Shown: piece after piece, positions 18,501 to 26,149 of the stretch
Layout of the letters: each line of letters begins with the position of its first letter
Position numbering within the stretch: the stretch's first letter is position 1
Source of the DNA: Minicystis rosea
Lineage (GTDB): Bacteria > Myxococcota_A > Polyangia > Polyangiales > Polyangiaceae
Direction: 5' to 3'
Assembly: GCA_001931535.1 (NCBI GenBank)
Contig: CP016211.1
Coordinates: 14,089,501 to 14,153,500, forward strand
Length of the DNA stretch: 64,000 nt
The notes under the pieces: model-generated
The model's database searches: none
Told to the model about the DNA's origin: nothing
What the model saw: only the letters and a program-made list of their open reading frames with translations
Translations under genes and position numbers: made by a program

Positions 18501-19020
18501 CCGTGGTGGGCCGGCTCGGGGGCACGTCACGCACGGGCGTCGTGTGCGTGAGCGTCTCCGCGCGCGCGAGCGCGTCCCAGGCGGCGGTCAGGCGCTCGGC
18601 GCGCGTCGCGGGCCGCGCCGCGACGCGTGCGCCCACGCTCTTCTTCGGCTTCGGTATGGGGCCCGTGGAGGTGACGTCGGCGAAGTCTTCCTCGTTGGAG
18701 GCGTCGTCGACCGTCAGCGGTCCTTTGCCAAGCTTGAGCCGGTCGAGAAATGGAGATGCATCGGCCGCGAGGACGGTGGCGAAGATGTGCTTGCACGGCC
18801 CCTGATCCTCGAAATAAGGGCACGTGCAGAAGACCCGCATCGCGTCTCCGTCGGCGGCGGCGAGCGCGACGCGGTAGGTGCTCGTGCCGATCACGTCGGC
18901 GGTGAGGATCTCGTCGCTCCCCTTCAAGAGCCGAACGACGCCCCGCTGCCGGAAATACGCGAGCCCGCGGGCGCGAACGGCAGCGGGGAACTGCTTCGAG
19001 ATGCGCTTGGCGAGAGGCAT
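15592..19020 (-). CDS. SWIM zinc-finger SNF2/DEAD-box helicase
   Basis: 1142 aa. The N-terminal SWIM finger has C65-x-C67-x8-C76-x-H78. A long middle region precedes a SNF2 ATPase: motif I LADDMGLGKT near residue 703, motif II DEAQ near 810, LSGTPVENHLGELW, and in the C-terminal helicase lobe GGLGLNLTAAEYVFLLDPWWNP and DRAHRIGQ. This is the bacterial HepA/RapA-related family with an added DNA/protein-binding SWIM domain. It probably remodels nucleic acid-protein complexes in transcription or repair. Length fits the family. It is monocistronic, transcribed toward the repeat element. Confidence 0.92.
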   Translation of the reverse strand: MPLAKRISKQFPAAVRARGLAYFRQRGVVRLLKGSDEILTADVIGTSTYRVALAAADGDAMRVFCTCPYFEDQGPCKHIFATVLAADASPFLDRLKLGKGPLTVDDASNEEDFADVTSTGPIPKPKKSVGARVAARPATRAERLTAAWDALARAETLTHTTPVRDVPPSRPTTEWQTVLASITGASGLPSKAPAQDIEVAYFIDVRRSRMSDGIALDITRRAPVTKHDHVPGFALYAMDDVMIAGLRDPEDRAILAAVLGARSMVDYGHAHPLSRRLSQFVLSPIAHAQLLQRMCGTGRCYIRRSSNEAALLRWDDGAPYRLVLHAEPERGRAAESAWEITGMLRRDGEEVPLAEADLVLDDGTIFVKNAVARFEDEGARAWIEPLRRLGSFRVTPSQRHAFLEQMVALPRTPKLDLPDGFHLDEVTVAPTARLHLHAPSPEAGARAPVFGALWLDYDGLLVSARRAGRAAFDAERWRAVRRDPEAERAARERLLALELRPIALRDAYIAPPDTELQIASAHLPAAVRALIAEGWVVEASGKIYRSAKAFDMRVSSGIDWFDLSASVDFGGASAELASLLEALHRGDTTVVLGDGSLGLLPEAWLARYGLLSRLGEREGERLRFRKSQLGVLDVLLADQTDVAVDAAFARARTELREAVAIAPADAPASFHGALRPYQREGLGWLLFLERFGFGGCLADDMGLGKTVQVLALLAARKAAQSKPPRGRKKLPAKAPKPTLVVAPRSLVFNWQNEAARFAPELRVLDYTGTARRSKDDGFAEHDLVLTTYGTLRRDIEALANVSFDYAILDEAQAIKNDRSDTAKAARLLRADHRLALSGTPVENHLGELWSIFEFLNPGILGRSSALGAASGRDVPPEAVSLLARALKPFILRRTKAQVAKDLPERLEETWMCELQGKQRTLYDELRKHYRASLGARVAKEGMARSKMHVLEALLRLRQVACHPGLVDEKRRKEKSAKLETLFAELPTLRENGQKALIFSQFTSLLAFVRERLDADGVPYEYLDGQTRDRQARVDRFQQDPSCPLFLISLKAGGLGLNLTAAEYVFLLDPWWNPAVEAQAIDRAHRIGQVKPVFAYRLIAKDTIEERIAELQQRKRKLAESVIEGDGGMLRELTAEDLDLLLS

Positions 19021-19159
19021 TCGTCACCGGCTCCAGGCAAGCGGCCTTCTGCGAGGGAGCCTGGTCGGTGTCAAGGAGGCGAGCGCGCGCGGCGCGTGCA
19101 GCGCATGCCCTCGATGCCGCTCCGGCGTGCGAGCGCGCCGCGCATCCAGGCGCTCGAGC

Positions 19160-20035
19160 TCAGTGCTTCTTGAGGAACGGGTTGCGGCGGCGAGGAGGGG
19201 CCATGGGGGGCATCGGCTGAAGCCGCTCGGCGGAGAGGACCGCGAGCGTCGTGCGATCTTCGCCCTGGGCGCGGCTCGCCTCGGCGTGCACGAGCACGCC
19301 GACACCTCGGTCGTCGTAGCTGAGCGCGAAGGCGTTGCTCGAGCCGGCGTGTGCCGGCAGATCGAGGCGAAACGTCATGAAGCCCGCGCCCACGTTGAAG
19401 CCCTCGCCTACGTAGCTGGTCACGCCCTCGTTGCCGAAGAGGTTCTTGGCCTCTGCGGGCGCGGTGACGCGGCAGAGCAGCGTGATGCCGCCGAACGCAT
19501 CGTCGTACGAGCTGCACGCGTGGCGGTGCCGCGCCTCCTCGAGGCGCAGGGTGGGTGCTTCGGCGAGGCCGATCCGGGCCTTGCCGTCGGTGTCGATGCG
19601 CAGCACGCCGCGCACGATGAGCAGCGCGTCGGGGTTCGTCGCTTCCCACGCGAGCGTGTGCGCGTGGGCGCGATCGACTTCGAGCTCCGCCTCGCGATAC
19701 GCCGTGACGATGCGATCGCCGTCGCGGAGCGTCACGAGCTGCCCCGGCCGCTCGAGGGTCACGTCCCAGCGCTGGCCATCCTTGGTCTTCTCGATGCGCA
19801 TCGCGAGGTCGCGCGGCGGCTCGCCCGCGATCTCGCGGTAGCCCTGCGCGGGCGCGGGCGCGGCCGTGGCGGCGGTGCTCGTGGGCGCCGGCGCGGGTGC
19901 GGCGGCGGTGCTGGTGGGCGCGACGATGGCGAGCGCAGGCTCTTCGGCAGGCGCGGCGCTCGGCGGTGCCGCGCTCGCGCGCGCACAGGCGCCGAGGGCG
20001 AGCGTGGAGAGCAGGAGGGCGGCGCGCGCGCTCAC
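19160..20035 (-). CDS. Lipoprotein of unknown function coupled to a cytochrome c gene
   Basis: 291 aa from the GTG at 20035, which overlaps the stop of the cytochrome gene (GTGA). A lipoprotein signal ends with LALGAC (C17). An Ala/Pro/Thr-rich linker (to about residue 60) precedes a beta-rich domain of about 215 residues with four Cys, ending in a basic tail. I do not recognise the domain. Coupling suggests it is made together with the di-haem protein and may anchor or present it in the periplasm. Confidence 0.7.
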   Translation of the reverse strand: MSARAALLLSTLALGACARASAAPPSAAPAEEPALAIVAPTSTAAAPAPAPTSTAATAAPAPAQGYREIAGEPPRDLAMRIEKTKDGQRWDVTLERPGQLVTLRDGDRIVTAYREAELEVDRAHAHTLAWEATNPDALLIVRGVLRIDTDGKARIGLAEAPTLRLEEARHRHACSSYDDAFGGITLLCRVTAPAEAKNLFGNEGVTSYVGEGFNVGAGFMTFRLDLPAHAGSSNAFALSYDDRGVGVLVHAEASRAQGEDRTTLAVLSAERLQPMPPMAPPRRRNPFLKKH

Positions 20036-21885
20036 AGCGTCCTCAAGAAGGCGAGGAGCGCCTCGCGATCCGGACCGGAGAGCTGCGAGGTGGATCCCAT
20101 GCGGTCGAGGTTGTCGTCGAGCAGCGCCTCCAGCGTCGCGTAGCGGCCGTCGTGGAAGTACGGCGCGGAGCCGGCCAGAAAGAGGAGCGGCGGCGTACGG
20201 AACGAGGCCGTCTCGTCCGTCTTCGTGCGCGATCCCACGTCGTGCCGCCTGCGATCGCTGGTGCCCTGTGCGAGCACGTGGCAGCCGCCGCACCCGGCGG
20301 ACTCGGACTCGAAGATCCTCTGGCCGCGCGCCACCCGCGCGTCGCCCTCGCGCGCGCCGCGGGGAGGCGCGACCAGGCCGCGCTGCGCGTAGGCCGCGAG
20401 CTCGGCGAGCCGCTCCTTCGGCAGGCCCGATCCACCGAGGCGGGTGATGGTCTCGGCCATGTTGTCCGCGAGCCTCGCGTGCTTGGCGAGCCAGCCGTAC
20501 GGCCCGTGATCGAGCCTTCCGGCGAGGATGGGCGTCTGCCGCGGGCCGCCCCCGAGCTTCCACACCAGGCCGTCGTCGCGGCCGTCGGGGTGGCACGCCG
20601 AGCAGGCGCGCCCGTCGCGCGAGAGGCGCCGATCGCGCTCGGTGTGGAAGAGGCGGCGGCCCGCGGCGACCTCGGCGGGAAGCGGATCGGAGGCCACCGG
20701 GATGGTCTCCACCGCGCCCGATCCGAGGCTCACCACCGAGAGATCGTGCGAGAAGCGGTTGTAGACCACCGCGATGCCGGTGCGCGGATCGACGTCGACC
20801 CCCGCGGGCCCATCGCCCACCGCGATGGTGCGCCGCGGGGACAGGGCGGGATCGAGCGAGCGCGCATCGAGCTCGACCAGCTCGCCGGTGCCGTACGAGG
20901 TCACGTAGAGCGCGTCGCCGAGCAACGCCGCCGCCGTGGCCTGTCGGCTCGGTGCGCCCGCGGGCGCGACGTTGGGGCCGAGGCCGGGCGCGAGCCGGAT
21001 GCGGCCGGCGCCCTTGTCCACGGGCTGCTTGCGGCCGCCGAGCGTCTCGCCGGTCGCCGCCTCGATCACCGCGACGGACGCGACCGAGGTGTCCTCCTCC
21101 ACCGGGACGCTGCCGTACGTTCCGCGGATCTCGGTGACGGCGTCATCGCCGTTCTGCACCGCGAGGTGGGGCACGTAGAGGCGCGTGCCCTCGTCGTTCA
21201 GCACCGCCGCGAACGCGAGCGCCGCCGAGGGATGGAGCGTGTCGACGACCAGCGCGCGCTCGACGTTGTTGCGGAACCGGCCGCCGAGCGTCGCGACGCG
21301 CGCCACCCGCGGCGCCGTCGGCTCCGCTGTGCCGTCGCCGGGGAGGTCGACGATGGAGAGCGCATCGCCCACGGCGTGGGTGACGAAGGCGCGCCGCCCG
21401 TCGGGGCTCACGACCACCGCGCGCGGCTCGCGCGCGAGGTCGACGGTGAAGCGCGGCGCGAGCGTATCGCCCGCGAGCGCGGTGAGCGCGTGCCCCCACG
21501 CCGAGGTGACGAGGACATCGCCGTCCGGCGTGACCGCGAGCCCAAAGGGCTCGGCCGCGACCTCCGCGGCGGCGCTCACCGTCCCTTCGCCCGCCGCGTT
21601 CACGTCGACGGCGACCACCCGACCGCAACCGCGCAGCGACACGGCCACGCGCCCCGGCCCGAGCAGCACGACTTGCTCCGGCGCGCAGGCCAGCGGCGTG
21701 GTCACCACCTCGCTCGACGAGAGGTTCACCTGATGGAGCGCGTGGTTGTCGCTGTCGGCGACGTACGCGACCAGCGCTTCGCGATCGAGGACGACCGCAC
21801 CGCCGCGCGCCGTCGAGGCGTCGGCCGACGCCGGGAAGCACACGAGCGCGGCCAAGCAAGCGAGGAGCCGGTTCGGGGGGCGCAT
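20032..21885 (-). CDS. Periplasmic beta-propeller di-haem cytochrome c (MauG/CcpA-like C-terminus)
   Basis: 617 aa with a signal peptide (cleavage near ADAS). The N-terminal two thirds are YVTN-type propeller repeats (GLAVTPDGDVLVTSAWG, RAVVVSPDGRRAFVTH, AGVDVDPRTGIAVVYN). The C-terminus has two c-type haem sites, CSACH (C428-H432) and CGGCH (C532-H536), with the APYFHDGRYATLEALL segment seen in di-haem peroxidase/MauG-like proteins. It probably performs periplasmic oxidation or electron transfer; substrate unknown. It is first of a two-gene unit with the coupled lipoprotein. Confidence 0.85.
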   Translation of the reverse strand: MRPPNRLLACLAALVCFPASADASTARGGAVVLDREALVAYVADSDNHALHQVNLSSSEVVTTPLACAPEQVVLLGPGRVAVSLRGCGRVVAVDVNAAGEGTVSAAAEVAAEPFGLAVTPDGDVLVTSAWGHALTALAGDTLAPRFTVDLAREPRAVVVSPDGRRAFVTHAVGDALSIVDLPGDGTAEPTAPRVARVATLGGRFRNNVERALVVDTLHPSAALAFAAVLNDEGTRLYVPHLAVQNGDDAVTEIRGTYGSVPVEEDTSVASVAVIEAATGETLGGRKQPVDKGAGRIRLAPGLGPNVAPAGAPSRQATAAALLGDALYVTSYGTGELVELDARSLDPALSPRRTIAVGDGPAGVDVDPRTGIAVVYNRFSHDLSVVSLGSGAVETIPVASDPLPAEVAAGRRLFHTERDRRLSRDGRACSACHPDGRDDGLVWKLGGGPRQTPILAGRLDHGPYGWLAKHARLADNMAETITRLGGSGLPKERLAELAAYAQRGLVAPPRGAREGDARVARGQRIFESESAGCGGCHVLAQGTSDRRRHDVGSRTKTDETASFRTPPLLFLAGSAPYFHDGRYATLEALLDDNLDRMGSTSQLSGPDREALLAFLRTL

Positions 21886-22074
21886 GTTCGTGCCCTGAGG
21901 GTCGAGGCCGGCGGTCGATGTGTGACCGAGGTGTTCGTGCGGGGGCTTCGGCGGTGTGGGGCGATCTTCAGGGCTGAAGATCGGTGGTGCCGCGTTCAGC
22001 GCTCACCGTGAGCTTCACGCAGCGGCGTCGAGCTCTGCGTGCCAGAGAATCCGCACCATCGTCTGGCCTCCTGC

Positions 22075-22290
22075 TCACTCGGACGGTGCCTCGAATTGCC
22101 CCAGCCCGTAATGCGCGCCGTACCCCAGCAGGATCGGTCCGTGCTGCTCTTCCTCGAAGGTGATCTCGAAGCCGGCGAAGCCCGTGCGTTCGTCGTGGCG
22201 ATCGCGCGTGCGCTGCATCCGGAACGAGAGCCAGCGGGTCTGCCCGGTTTCGCCGGCACCTGGGTCGAAGAGCGCGGCGCCGGCATCCAC
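22075..22290 (-). pseudogene. C-terminal remnant of a Csb2 (Cas5-Cas6)-like gene
   Basis: 71 codons ending in FEEEQHGPILLGYGAHYGLG, which matches the C-terminus of the intact Csb2 in this locus (FDEEVRGPILLGAGRYFGLG). Nothing corresponding to the first 500 residues of Csb2 lies upstream, so this is a fragment of a second copy. It follows the cas8u2-like gene by about 40 bp on the same strand. It could be residue of a duplication or of recombination with a second I-G locus; an independent small protein is less likely but possible. Confidence 0.65.
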
Positions 22291-22331
22291 ACTCGGGGGT
22301 AGAGGGCGGGAGCGGGAGGCGATGCGCGTGC

Positions 22332-23276
22332 TCAGGAGGCGTCGCGCCCGAGCGGCAGCGCCACCCGCGCGGGGCTGAAGCTTCCATAGCCGCCTTGATC
22401 GCTGCGGCGGATGCCGGCCTCAAAGACGATCGCGATGCCGCGCGCATCGAGGACCTGCGGCGCGACGTTGTCGAGCTCGGGCGAGGTCAGGAGCGCGCGG
22501 ACGACGGACCGCGGCAGCGGATCGCGCCACAGCGGCCAGCGGAAGGTGCCCGTCTTCCAGCCGCCGTGGCACCCGGTCGTGATGATGGCATCGCCGACCG
22601 GCGCGACCCGGAAGAAAGGCAGGCCGCGGAAGGCGAGCCAGTCCGCGCCGGGGACGCCCTGCTTCTTCTCCTTCGATGGGTCGCCCGCGCGGATCGCGTA
22701 GTCGCGCGCCGAGGTGTTGTCCCACGACAGGACTGGCAGCGGGCGCGTGTAGCGCCATGGGCCGAAGAGGGCCTCCTCGAGGTCGGCCGGGCGCACGCCG
22801 TCGATGAGCTCGCGCACCATCGCCAGGAGCTCCTGCTGGCCGGCGGTGAAATGCAGCGCGGTCGGCTTGGTGTTGCCGCCGCCGTCTCGCGCGACGTCGG
22901 TCGCGAAGGACGCCGCGAAGGCGAGGCTGCGGCGAAGACCCTCGTCCACGAGGCGGTCGAGGTATGCGGCGAAGAACCCGGGCGGCGGCTTGAGATCGTG
23001 CGCGACGGGCCCGTCGCCGTTCTTGGGGTAGCGCACTCGATCGATCGCCGGCTCGGCCTGGAAGCTCGCCAGGTCCTCGGCGAGGACGTCGAGCAGCGCT
23101 GCGCGATCTGGGCCGTCGATGATCACCGGCCGGTAGGTGCCCACCTCGCGCCACGCGAGCCGCGGCTCGGGTCGACCTTCCGGCGTGCGATCGGCGAGCG
23201 CGCCGAGCACGCCCAGCGCCGCGAGGAACGCGAGCGGGTTCTTGCCGTCGAGCCCGGTCAGGAGCAGCTCGCTCAT
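22332..23276 (-). CDS. Type I-G CRISPR protein, Cas8u2/Csb3-like (GSU0052-type) subunit
   Basis: 314 aa from the ATG at 23276, overlapping the cas3 stop by 4 bp. It starts SELLLTGLDGKNPLAFLAALG, the entry pattern of the small protein that accompanies cas3, csb1 and csb2 in the Geobacter-type I-G (I-U) loci, sometimes annotated as Cas3-extension family. Conserved-looking segments are LPVLSWDNTSARDYAI and WLAFRGLPFFRVAP. It would be the large-subunit equivalent of the effector that recognises the PAM; it is much shorter than Csx17 of other I-G loci. Exact family name is uncertain, position in the operon is firm. Confidence 0.7.
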   Translation of the reverse strand: MSELLLTGLDGKNPLAFLAALGVLGALADRTPEGRPEPRLAWREVGTYRPVIIDGPDRAALLDVLAEDLASFQAEPAIDRVRYPKNGDGPVAHDLKPPPGFFAAYLDRLVDEGLRRSLAFAASFATDVARDGGGNTKPTALHFTAGQQELLAMVRELIDGVRPADLEEALFGPWRYTRPLPVLSWDNTSARDYAIRAGDPSKEKKQGVPGADWLAFRGLPFFRVAPVGDAIITTGCHGGWKTGTFRWPLWRDPLPRSVVRALLTSPELDNVAPQVLDARGIAIVFEAGIRRSDQGGYGSFSPARVALPLGRDAS

Positions 23277-26149
23277 CTCGTCTCCTCCATGCGTTGCTCC
23301 TCTTCGCTGCGCCGGTGATCCGCGAGCCTGAGGATGGCCTCCAGCCACGCGAGGCCGAACCAGCCGTACTTCTCGACCAGCCGGAAGAAGCGCTCCGGTA
23401 CGCCGGCGTCGAGCCGCGCGAGGCCGTGATCGCTGGACGCGGTGACGACCCCCTCGTCCGTGCGGAGCGAGAGGATGACGGGCTCGTGATCCGGTGCGAC
23501 GGGCGCGAACGGGCGGCAGTGACCGTGGTGCGAAGCCACGAGGTGCAGGACCAGATCGCGATCGTGCGCGCTCGCGAGCAGCGACGCGTGCGCCGTCAGG
23601 AGCGCCACGGAGGACAGCTCGTGGCGCGCACCTTTCGGGTAGCCGGAGCGCTTGCGCGCCTGCTCACGAGCCTCTCGATCGGCCAGCACGATCTTGCTCT
23701 TCGCCAGCGGCTCGGGCGCGACCTCCGCCTTGTAGGCGCTCCCGCCGTGGAGGAGGCGCTGGAAGCGCGGATCGACCTTCCCCGCGTCGTGCCACCGGCC
23801 CGCGAGCTCCAGGTCGCGCACCAGCGTGTCTGGCAGCCCGCAGCGCTTCGCGAAGCTCCGGGCCCAATCGGCGACGCCCTTCATGTGCTCGTCGAGCGTC
23901 TTCTCCACGCCCGTGTACGAGCCGCCGTCGCCCTCCGTGATCGATTCGCCGAGCGCAGGGCCGCGCGCGACGAGCGCGAGGTAGCCCTCGTCTTTCTCGA
24001 AGGTTGCCACGCGCACGATCGCGAGCCTGCGCTTGCCCTGCTCCAGCGCTTCGAGCACTTCGCGCTGCCACGGCTCTCCGGCGTCGCTCTCTCGCTCTTC
24101 GAGCCACTTCCGGACGACCTTTCGGTCATCGTCCTCGTCATCCTCGCCCGCCGGCTTCGGCAGGTTCGTCCAGCCCGGTCCGAGGACCGCCTCGTGAAGC
24201 CGCAGCGTCGCGCGCCGGGTCTGCTTCCAGCGCGCGTGGTCGCCGAGATCGGTGACGGAGGTCTTGGATGACGGCTCCCATGCGCCATGGTCGTTGATGC
24301 CGCCATAGGTGCTCGGCACCACGAGGGTCGCGCCCGGCGGAATCTCGTGGGGCTCGACCACCTCGCTGTCTTCGCCCCGCCACAGGAGCGCGGGCCGCTT
24401 GGCAGGGGCGGTGGCGCGACGCTCTTCGGACGACTTGTTGGACATCTCGGCATCGGGGCCTTCGACATCGGCCAGCGCGGGCTCCGCAGCGCCCGAGAGC
24501 CACGCGCGCGCTGCGGAGAGAGGCAGCGAGAGCGCCTCCAGACCGAGCGGCGGGCAGACCTCGATGCGATCGAGCAGCGCGTCGTATGCGGCGGGCTCGC
24601 TCTTCGCGGCAGCGAGGAGCGCCGCGCTCACGTCCGCGCGCCACACGATCCGTACCTCCGCCTCCTGCTCTCGACCCATGCCGTGCAGGAACAGGGCGAC
24701 GTCGGGATCGGGGCGCGGCGGCGGCATCGTCTGCGTCCAGAGATCGAGGTGCGCCGGCAGCATCACGGGCGCGTACGCCCGCTGCGTCAGGAGCTCGGCC
24801 AGCGCTTCGCCCGCGGGCAGCTCGGGCTGCAGGGCATCGATCCCGAAGTCGCGCCCCTTGCCCAGCCACTGCCACGTTTTCTTCAGCGCCGCGCCGTAGA
24901 TCGGATCATCCTTCGCGTTCTTCCCGATCGAATCCTCGCTCGCCAGCACCACGCCCGTCCCGTGGCCGAGCACGCCCAGCCGATCGAGGCGGCCGAAGCG
25001 CTGGCGAAGCGCGTCGAGCGGCGCGCACTCGGTCACGAGCGCATCGAAGTCGAGGTCCGCGCCCGCCTCGATGCACTGGGTGGAGACGACGACGATGGGC
25101 GCGGGCACCGCCGCCGGCTTGCGGTCCCGATCCGAGCCCACGTGCTCGCGCAGCGCCTCGTCGAGCGCGTCGCGATCGAGCGGGCGCATGCGACCGGTCA
25201 CCAGGAAGAGTCGCGCTTTCTCCCCGAGCTTCTGTCGCAGCAGCGCGTGGACGCCGCGCGCCGTCGCCACGCGGTTGACCACCACGCCCACCGCGCGCCC
25301 CGGGCCCGCGAGCTTCGCCGCCTCCTCGGCGCAGTCCTTCTCGAAGGCGCTGCGCTTCGACGGTTCGGCGACGCGGGCCGGCTTGCGCGCGCCGAGCCGG
25401 CGGGCGAGCTTCGCGTCGCGCCGATCGCTCTCCTCGAGATGAAACGCACGCTGCGTGTCCTCGCCCGGCGTCGCCGACATCTCCACCACGTGGAAGCGAT
25501 TGGGCAGGCCTCCGCTGCCCCATCCGCGGTACCGCGCGACCTTGCGGAGCGAATCGCGGAACGGCAGCGAGAGGTGCACCTCGTCGAGGAGGAACAGCGT
25601 GTCGTTGCCGAGCAGGCCCGCGTGGATCGGTCGCATCGCTTCGCTCACCCCGTAGCCGCGGAACAGGAGGCGCGAGCCCACCTGATCCACGGTCGAGATC
25701 GCGAGGACCGGCTGATCCGGCCGCCGCGCCCACCCGTCGTCGCGCGGCACGCCGCCGCGGAGCTGCGCCACCGCGACGGGTTGTTTCCGCTCGTCGTCGT
25801 CGACGAGGTTTCGCAGCCGATCGGCGACGACCTTCAGCACCCCATCCTCGGCGTCTTCGAGCGCCTTCGCGATCTTCTGCGCCCGCGTGAACGCTTGGTC
25901 GACGACGGTGCGCCGGTCCACGACCAGCACGATCCGGCGCGGCGCCTTCGCCGGGTCGAGCGCGAGATGGAAGATGGCGACGTCGAGCGCTGCCGTCTTG
26001 CCCGTGCCCGTCGGTAGATTCAGAAGCGCCGGCCACTCTCCTTCTTCGCGCGCGACCCGTTCGAGCAGCCGCGCCTGCCAGGGGAAGGGAGCGCTCCCGT
26101 GAATCGCTTGGAAGTAGGCGGAGAAGTCCGCCGGGCTCAGCGAAGCCAT
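23273..26149 (-). CDS. cas3: Cas3 helicase-nuclease, type I-G order (helicase then HD)
   Basis: 958 aa from the ATG at 26149. Helicase motifs: LPTGTGKT (residues 45-52), DEVH (189-192), MSATPG, and QRFGRLDR in the C-terminal lobe. The HD nuclease is C-terminal: EHMKGVADW, WHDAGK, RHELSS and ASHHGHCRPF supply the metal-binding His/Asp set. This order is the rule in I-G/I-U systems and reversed relative to I-E. All catalytic motifs are intact, so DNA degradation after Cascade recruitment should be possible. It overlaps csb2 by 13 bp and cas8u2-like by 4 bp. Confidence 0.93.
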   Translation of the reverse strand: MASLSPADFSAYFQAIHGSAPFPWQARLLERVAREEGEWPALLNLPTGTGKTAALDVAIFHLALDPAKAPRRIVLVVDRRTVVDQAFTRAQKIAKALEDAEDGVLKVVADRLRNLVDDDERKQPVAVAQLRGGVPRDDGWARRPDQPVLAISTVDQVGSRLLFRGYGVSEAMRPIHAGLLGNDTLFLLDEVHLSLPFRDSLRKVARYRGWGSGGLPNRFHVVEMSATPGEDTQRAFHLEESDRRDAKLARRLGARKPARVAEPSKRSAFEKDCAEEAAKLAGPGRAVGVVVNRVATARGVHALLRQKLGEKARLFLVTGRMRPLDRDALDEALREHVGSDRDRKPAAVPAPIVVVSTQCIEAGADLDFDALVTECAPLDALRQRFGRLDRLGVLGHGTGVVLASEDSIGKNAKDDPIYGAALKKTWQWLGKGRDFGIDALQPELPAGEALAELLTQRAYAPVMLPAHLDLWTQTMPPPRPDPDVALFLHGMGREQEAEVRIVWRADVSAALLAAAKSEPAAYDALLDRIEVCPPLGLEALSLPLSAARAWLSGAAEPALADVEGPDAEMSNKSSEERRATAPAKRPALLWRGEDSEVVEPHEIPPGATLVVPSTYGGINDHGAWEPSSKTSVTDLGDHARWKQTRRATLRLHEAVLGPGWTNLPKPAGEDDEDDDRKVVRKWLEERESDAGEPWQREVLEALEQGKRRLAIVRVATFEKDEGYLALVARGPALGESITEGDGGSYTGVEKTLDEHMKGVADWARSFAKRCGLPDTLVRDLELAGRWHDAGKVDPRFQRLLHGGSAYKAEVAPEPLAKSKIVLADREAREQARKRSGYPKGARHELSSVALLTAHASLLASAHDRDLVLHLVASHHGHCRPFAPVAPDHEPVILSLRTDEGVVTASSDHGLARLDAGVPERFFRLVEKYGWFGLAWLEAILRLADHRRSEEEQRMEETR

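Noticed and set aside
15550..19173. 1207-codon plus-strand frame opposite the SNF2 gene
   Set aside because: Antisense frame in high-GC DNA; the minus-strand gene has complete SNF2 motifs.
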